Shown here piece after piece: positions 58,343-64,000 of a stretch of DNA of 64,000 nucleotides. The stretch's first letter is position 1. Each line of letters begins with the position of its first letter. The DNA lies in contig NC_081813.1 of NCBI RefSeq assembly GCF_030704535.1, positions 893,501-957,500 of the forward strand, given 5' to 3'. The notes below the pieces were generated by a model. That model was not told the origin of the DNA. It made no database searches and saw nothing but the letters and a program-made list of their open reading frames with translations. Source of the stretch: Vitis vinifera. Its lineage: Eukaryota; Streptophyta; Magnoliopsida; Vitales; Vitaceae. A program made the position numbers and the translations under genes.

Positions 58343-60435
58343 TTAAATACGTATCTGTCCTGTAACCCCAGAATCTAAATTATAGAAGTAACGGCCGGAA
58401 TTGTTCCAGCCCCTCATACTGAATTCTTCAGTGAAACTGCGAGCGAAGCCTGTTTCACCTTCCGCTATTTGGAATTGCTCACTGAAACCGAGGTGTGCCA
58501 TGAGTAGGCTCACACGAGTGAGCAACTCCCCGCCCCGCCTAAGTTGCTGACCGTGTTGAATCCACCCACAGTGAGTGGCAGCATGGCACAACATCTCCAC
58601 CCACACGTCACTTACCATCTCCCATTTCTGTCGAGCCCCCATTTCCAGAGATTCCAACATTTTGGCAAGCCTACATGCCTCGAATAACACTGACTTGCTT
58701 TTATCTCCTTTCACTTCTCTGGGCTCATATTTCGTGTTAACTTGAAGCAACAATTTGCAAGCTTCATTTTTGGTAGATATAAACTCGCTTTTTTGTTGAA
58801 AAATCTTTAGGCCTCTGCACAGGTGTCTCGGAACCTAAACTCCCCTATCCCCTTAGGCAGCATAAATGGACACATGACTAGCAGATACAACATATACTCG
58901 GATAAGCATTTGCTTATTTTGCATCTTGCTTTAGGATTGGGGTCCTCATCAGAATAGCTACAGAGATCTGTTGCGATATGCCAAAGGAGGATGCTGTGAT
59001 CAAATTCTACATCAACTACACTCCAACCAAGTGTCTCAATAAACCCCCATTTCGTAATCACATAATCACCTCTGTGTTTTAGTAGTGACCTGAGATCCTT
59101 GGCATGATTTGTCATCTGTAGGACCAAGCTGAAGATGGGTTCCTTCATGTCATCCACCTTCTCCCACTTCATGTACCAGTACCTCTCTAAGAATCTGTTC
59201 ATGTCAAAGAACCTGGGAACCTGATTGAACTTAGTGTTGTCTCTGAGGCAAGAATTAATTAAGTTGTTCTGTGCCATGCGTCCAGGCCATCTCTTGTCAC
59301 TGGTTAAAACTGATCGAAAAGGGGTGATGGCCCGGCAAATGGAATCAGTAAGGGAGTTCTTCTTACTGCTCAACCAGACGATCCTCCAGTCAGACAAAAT
59401 CAGCATAATGATAGCATAAATCTCTAGAAAAATAGCTCCTAAGAGTAATAAGTAAGTAATGTTGATGTCAATGTTTGAGAACTCATGCTTATCGATGAAG
59501 AAGCAGAAGATCACTAAGGTAGAAATAGTGGAGAAGAAGCTGGCAGTGCGGAGAAGAATGCCTAGGAGAGAATAAACCACAGTTGCCTTGGTGTAGAGCA
59601 CATCATACATAAAACTGATCTCCATCTCTACCACTTGGAAGGCCTCTTCGGGTGACAGGTGCCTGATGATGGGCTCACTGTTTTTTCTGTCACTAAAGCT
59701 GAGGATGAGGTCTGCATATAGATGCCGGAATTGGTTCTTGAATAAGGAGTAAGCTTTATCAAATAAGGAGTAAGCATCATCAATATATTTTCCATCAGGA
59801 CTAGTAATGTCGCCCTTATCTTTGTGAAACACAATCGCTGTATCTCCTCTCATGATTTCAACATAATCCGGTCCAGGATCGGGAGATGGAAGCAAAGACT
59901 CTCTCAAGTGATTGCTGCTTGCAGACATGAGAACCCAAGTCCTCTCTCCATACTTGATAATTCCAGCAACAAACATTGGAATGGACAGAAATGTGAGTCG
60001 AGTTCCTGCCCATGACCTCAGAAACACATAAAAAGCCACTCCAACTTGAACAACGAGTCCAAGCAAGTGCCTTAACCACAACTCATTGTCTTCCAAGGAG
60101 TAAGCAGTGATGGTATCCGGGCCACCAAGGTGTAGGAGAAGAAATGGTGCCCAAAATGCCATGAGGGTGTAGTTCGGATCCAGAAATTTACCATCCGAAT
60201 CTCCTTGGCTGCTGGAGAGGGTACCCAGGGATACCGTTGCCACCCAATCTGCTGACAGGTATGCCGACCAAATCAGGATTCTGATCCAAGGCGTGGTTGT
60301 ATACTTTCGTCGCTTGCTGAAGAGGATGAGGACAATCTGCAGGGAGACGCTGAGTAGAACCATCACGCGGAGCTCCCACTCATTCCAAAGTTTGCGCACA
60401 CTTTCTGGAATAACCTGGATTACTGACCTCTTCTC
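58343..60435 (-). pseudogene. DUF4220/DUF594 gene, copy 2, disrupted
   Basis: Keeps the likely family start (MEKRSVIQVIPESVRKLW at 60435; another ATG three codons upstream). The frame runs to a TAA at 58807-58809, where copy 1 has AAA. A one-base deletion just beyond shifts the frame; the rest of DUF594 is still readable in another frame to 58343. It also has a short internal duplication, AYSLFDKAYSLF. The product would be about 542 residues lacking DUF594. It is close to copy 1 throughout, so the duplication is fairly recent. The truncated protein could still be made; I call it a pseudogene because the conserved domain is broken. Confidence 0.85.
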
Positions 60436-61620
60436 CATAAAAATCATACTGCTAGCAACTGAACATTCAAAAAGTATTAGAGCCAAAAGAACAAGAGACA
60501 GATTGGTGGGAACAGAATATGAACTTACATGTGATTAGCATTGTTGGCTGGTTGTGCACACTAAGAACTTGAGTGAAGCTCAACTACAACGGATTGGCCT
60601 GGTTTTTGCTCTCCTGGAACTAATTCTTCATTTCATTCCAATCCTAGTGCCTCAATATTGTAACTCCTTGTGCCCAGCTATAATAGGAAGTGGAGAGAAT
60701 GAGAAATCTACTCAGGGAATGGAATGTAGGACTTGGTCACAGTGGGATATATACAAAAAAAGCATCTTTTTCAGGAAGGAAGAAGGTTTGTGGTGGGGAG
60801 TCTGATGGCATATATAGGATTGTTCTTTTATACGCACTCACTCTTTGCTTTGGGGGTACATGCCCACTTTGATAAAAATAAAAATAAAAAACTTATTACG
60901 AGTAAACGTTACATGATGATGACAGTTTAAAAAAATACTCTTGTTAAAAATCCCCTACCTCCTCGCTCATCGGCATTTCCAAAGGAATTTTTGGAAATGC
61001 TTTTATTTTCTATAAAGATCTCGATGACCGCTTAATTCATCTGTCCTTTCCCGCTTCTGAATGAGAAGTGTTTTTTTTTATTCCCTGATCTACGAGCACC
61101 CTGAGAAAAGTGATCTATGAAACTTACTGGCTTTCGACTGAAAAGTGACTAATGGAATAGGCTTTAGAGTAGCTCTTTCCAAATAGGTCGGGAAATAAAA
61201 TTTTAAGGAGCTCTCTAGTTGGGATTCACAAGTGTAAATAGAATTCAGGTGAAACATAGGAATTCCAGAGTAAGAATAATAGGCAGAATATCATATCAGT
61301 TCACCTTAAGAGCTCATCTTAAGCCTGTGTTATGAATCTTAAGCCTATGTTCGCACAGTTAGAAATAGAATTTTAAGGAGAACAAAAGTCGGCATTGTTT
61401 CAACCAGCCTAGACCTTGATACAATTGAAGCCGTTAAACGAACTCAACATTCTCCGAGTCAATCCATGCAATCCAACGTCTCATGAATTTTAAACAATTT
61501 CTGAGAAGGATAAACAAATAAAGCATAATTAAAAAGAAGAAGAAGAAAGAAGTCGGTTTGAAAGCAAAATAAGAAGGGAAATGTACCAGAGTATGACGGT
61601 GGTGGGTTGGTTGGAGTTGT
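60436..61620 (-). other. Leader of DUF4220 copy 2
   Basis: Homologous to the leader of copy 1. An acceptor (gttcag) lies just upstream of the ATG and a donor CTCTG|GTACA at 61587/61586. The text cactctttgctttgggggta (60837-60856) recurs, slightly changed, at 63250-63270. Confidence 0.5.
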
Positions 61621-61637
61621 TCACGGTATTCCGCTCA

Positions 61638-61920
61638 TGAAGGTGGGAGTAGTGTACTGGTGAGAAGGTGGATGGCCGGAGATGGTGGCCATCGGCAGTG
61701 AGAATGGTGACTTTGTGACCCTTGAATGGGTTGCATTAGTAGTTTTAAACCAGAGAAAAGGCCAGGCCAAAAAAGAAAGAGAAGAGATAGAGAGAGAGAG
61801 TCGTCTCGTGGGGCCGCCGGAGCGTGTTTCTGTAGCAATAATTCGAAGAAAGTAGCTGGTCGGCAGCAGTACTACTTTTAAGAAACCAGAGAGAAGGCCC
61901 CAGATTCGTCTTAACACTGA
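61638..61920. repeat. Segmental repeat unit, copy A
   Basis: gtgggagtagtgtactggtg through ttgcattagtagttttaaac, then a ctgtagcaataattcgaaga block, recurs at 63338-63640. Some A/G-rich sequence (agagagagagag near 61789-61800) is present only here. Confidence 0.9.
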
Positions 61921-61954
61921 TAGTGCACACACATTTTTGTTTTTGATAAGTAGA

Positions 61955-62989
61955 GTAGTTTTAAAAAATAATTTCTAAATTATTGTAATAAGAAAAATAA
62001 TTTCAAATCTATCGTAGTTTTGTCCAAATAGGAAAGAGAAAATAACTTGTAAGTAAAAAAAATAAAAAATTTAAGAAGTGAGAAATCGTCTTTTGAAGAA
62101 ACTATTTTCACAAAAAAATAGTAAATAAGAAAATTAAGAAATGAGAAATCGTCTCTTCAAGAGACGGTTTAAAAAAAATAAAAAAATAAAATAAAACCAA
62201 GTGAGAAATCGCCTCTTAAAGAGACGATTTCCACAAAAAAAAACATATATGTAAGAAATTCTCAAAAGAAAAATAAAAATAAAAATAGAAAAAAACCAAG
62301 TGGGAAATCATCTATTTAAGAGACGACAACAAAAGTGAGAAATTATCACTTAAATTGAAAAAACAAACATTTGGAAAATCGAAAATCGTCTCTTCAAGAG
62401 ACGATTTCCATACTTTTAAAAGTGAGAATTCTCACTTCAAAAGAAGAAAAAAAAAACCTTCAAAAATCAAAATTTTCCATTCTTTATTCTATTTATATAA
62501 TAATACAATTATTATAAATATATATTATAAAATTAATTAATTTTATTTACTAAATTTAATATATAAATAACATACTAAATTTAATATAAGATAAATAATC
62601 TATTTTTTTTTCTCTTACTTTGGAATTAAAAAAAAAAACTATTATCAATTTATGTGATAAATAAATTTTAAAAACAATTGTTATTAATTTATTAAATAAT
62701 TATTTAGTATATTATTTAAAAAAAGCCCAAGCAGAATCGTCTCTTCAAGAGACGATTCACCTTTGAGAAATTCTCACTTCAAACAAAAAAAAAGAAGTTA
62801 AATTTAGTATGTTATTTAGTAAGAGAAAAAATGGATTTTTGAAGGTTTTTGTTTTTTTTTTTGTTTTTGTTTGAAGTGAGAATTTCTCACCTTTAAAGGT
62901 GGGGTGGAATTTCCCACTTCTCACTTTTGTGTGGAAATTGTCTCTTCACTTTGTTTTTTTTTCCCCCTTTTAAGTGAGAATTTCTCTCA

Positions 62990-63020
<31 letters not shown>

Positions 63021-63226
63021 TTTTTGTGGAAATCATTTCTTTAAGAGTAAATCGTCTCTTAAAGAGACAATTTCTTACTTCTTATTTTTTTTTTTTGAAA
63101 ATTGTCTCTTGAAGAGACAATTTTTCACTTACAAGTTATTTTCTCTTTCCTATCTGAACAAAACTATGATAGATTTGAAATTATTTTTCCCATTACGATA
63201 ATTTAGAAATTATTATTTAAAACTAC
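61955..63226. mobile_element. Long-inverted-repeat (foldback-like) element rich in short palindromes
   Basis: The left arm (61955 to about 62480) is the imperfect reverse complement of the right arm (about 62830-63226): gtagttttaaa, aataatttcaaatctat, aggaaagagaaaataactt and ccttcaaaaatc are all mirrored. Arms of roughly 400-520 bp flank an AT-rich middle. No open frame looks like a transposase. A clean target duplication was not found, so ends are approximate and the class (Mutator-like, foldback or local inverted duplication) is open. Confidence 0.7.
62081..63125. repeat. Array of hairpin repeats, core gtctcttcaagagac
   Basis: Near-palindromic units close to gaaatcgtctcttcaagaga-cgattt occur at about 62081, 62145, 62205, 62304, 62382, 62733, 63049 and 63097. 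They are mostly preceded by aagtgagaa. Loops vary (tcaa, taaa, tgaa). They are unevenly spaced and separated by A-rich linkers, so this is not a CRISPR array. Confidence 0.85.
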
Positions 63227-63337
63227 TGTTGTCTTATAAAAAAAAATCTCACTCTTTACTTTGAGGGTACATGCCCACTTTGATTCCAAAATTGAAAGGT
63301 TCACACCCACTTTTTCTGAAAAAAAGAAAAAAAAAAA

Positions 63338-63640
63338 AGGGTGGGAGTAGTGTACTGGTGAGAAGGTGGATGGCTGGAGATGGTGGCCAATGGCAGTGAG
63401 AATGGTGACTTTGTGACCCTTGAATGGGTTGCATTAGTAGTTTTAAACGACTGTCGGAGTGTGTTTCTGTAGCAATAATTCGAAGAAAGTAGCTGGTCGA
63501 TAGCAGTAGTACTACTTTTAAGAAACCAGGGAGCGTGTTTCTATAGCAATAATTCAAAGAAAGTAGCTGGTCGACAGCAGCAGTACTACTTTTAAGAAAC
63601 CAGAGAGAAAGCGCCCTCCCCTCGGGTTGTTCCTTTACAC
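63338..63640. repeat. Segmental repeat unit, copy B, with an internal tandem duplication
   Basis: Matches 61638-61920. Inside it a unit of about 74 bp (gtgtttctgtagcaataatt ... acttttaagaaaccag) is present twice, at about 63455-63528 and 63529-63602; copy A has it once. Confidence 0.9.
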
Positions 63641-63649
63641 ACACATTTT

Positions 63650-64000
63650 TGTTTTTGATAAGAGTACATCAGTTTTAAAAAAATAAGTTTAAAATTATTA
63701 TAATAGAAAAAATAATTTCAAATCTATCGTAGTTTTGTCCAAATAGGAAAGAGAAAATAACTTGTAAGTGAAAAATCGTCCCTTGAAGAGACGATTTTCA
63801 CAAAAAAAAAATAAAAAATAAAAAAATTAAGAAATGAGAAATCGTTTCTTCAAGAGACGGTTTTATAAAAATAAAAAAAACCAAGTGAGAAATTGTCTCT
63901 TAAAGAGACGATTTCCACAAAATATATATATATATGTAAGAAATTCTCAAAAGAAAAATAAAAATAAAAATAAAAAAACCAAGTGGGAAATCATCTATTT
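63650..64000. mobile_element. Second copy of the inverted-repeat element (left arm, cut by window end)
   Basis: Repeats 61940-62310 almost base for base, including tcaaatctatcgtagttttg, aggaaagagaaaataactt and hairpin units at about 63773, 63838, 63889 and 63986. The rest lies beyond the window. Confidence 0.85.

Noticed and set aside
63249-63644. 131-codon minus-strand open frame
   Set aside because: It spans the tandem 74-bp duplication and simple T runs; its repeated peptide simply reflects the DNA repeat.
62081-64000. CRISPR-like array of palindromic repeats
   Set aside because: Eukaryotic context, uneven spacing, no unique equal-length spacers, and the units are part of a long inverted repeat.

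Overview
This is plant nuclear DNA. Multi-exon genes with GT-AG introns, AT-rich intergenic DNA, LINE tails, LTR and hAT debris, and plant-only gene families (NSP1-type GRAS, chloroplast RSH, SPL2 ubiquitin ligase, PAUSED exportin, DUF4220/DUF594 membrane proteins) point to a eudicot. The protein and repeat flavour is most like grapevine (Vitis); that is from recall and was not checked by any search.

Layout. 1-1.09 kb: 3' part of a LINE. 1.5-5.2 kb (minus): PAUSED/exportin-T, seven exons seen, C-terminal part off the left edge, a second LINE fragment in an intron. 7.04-19.85 kb: an LTR, probably a solo Copia-type LTR, split by an 11.4-kb hAT transposon (7989-19428) with a perfect 8-bp target duplication. 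The hAT carries a damaged transposase and intron-containing pieces of three host genes: acylamino-acid-releasing enzyme, a CCHC zinc-knuckle gene and a REC/CLU-type gene. The zinc-knuckle and AARE pieces are fused in frame. 20.8-21.7 kb: an old non-autonomous hAT-like element. 27.98-32.06 kb (+): RSH2/3-type (p)ppGpp synthetase/hydrolase. 33.2-35.7 kb (minus): TAF9. 36.6-36.9 kb (minus): small three-helix membrane protein. 39.3-42.6 kb (+): alpha/beta hydrolase. 44.0-47.5 kb (+): SPL2 RING ligase. 48.05-49.69 kb (minus): NSP1 GRAS regulator.

49.6-64 kb is a duplication hotspot. It has two DUF4220/DUF594 genes (one with a lost start, one with a stop and a frameshift) and two smaller gene scraps. 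It also has a copied block of NSP1 start codons plus upstream DNA placed just upstream of the first DUF4220 gene, and a roughly 1.3-kb long-inverted-repeat element studded with short palindromes, followed by the start of a second copy at the right edge.

The host genes have no operon-like linkage. The most unusual objects are the gene-capturing hAT with its chimeric exon, the transplanted NSP1 leader, and the palindrome-rich inverted-repeat element.
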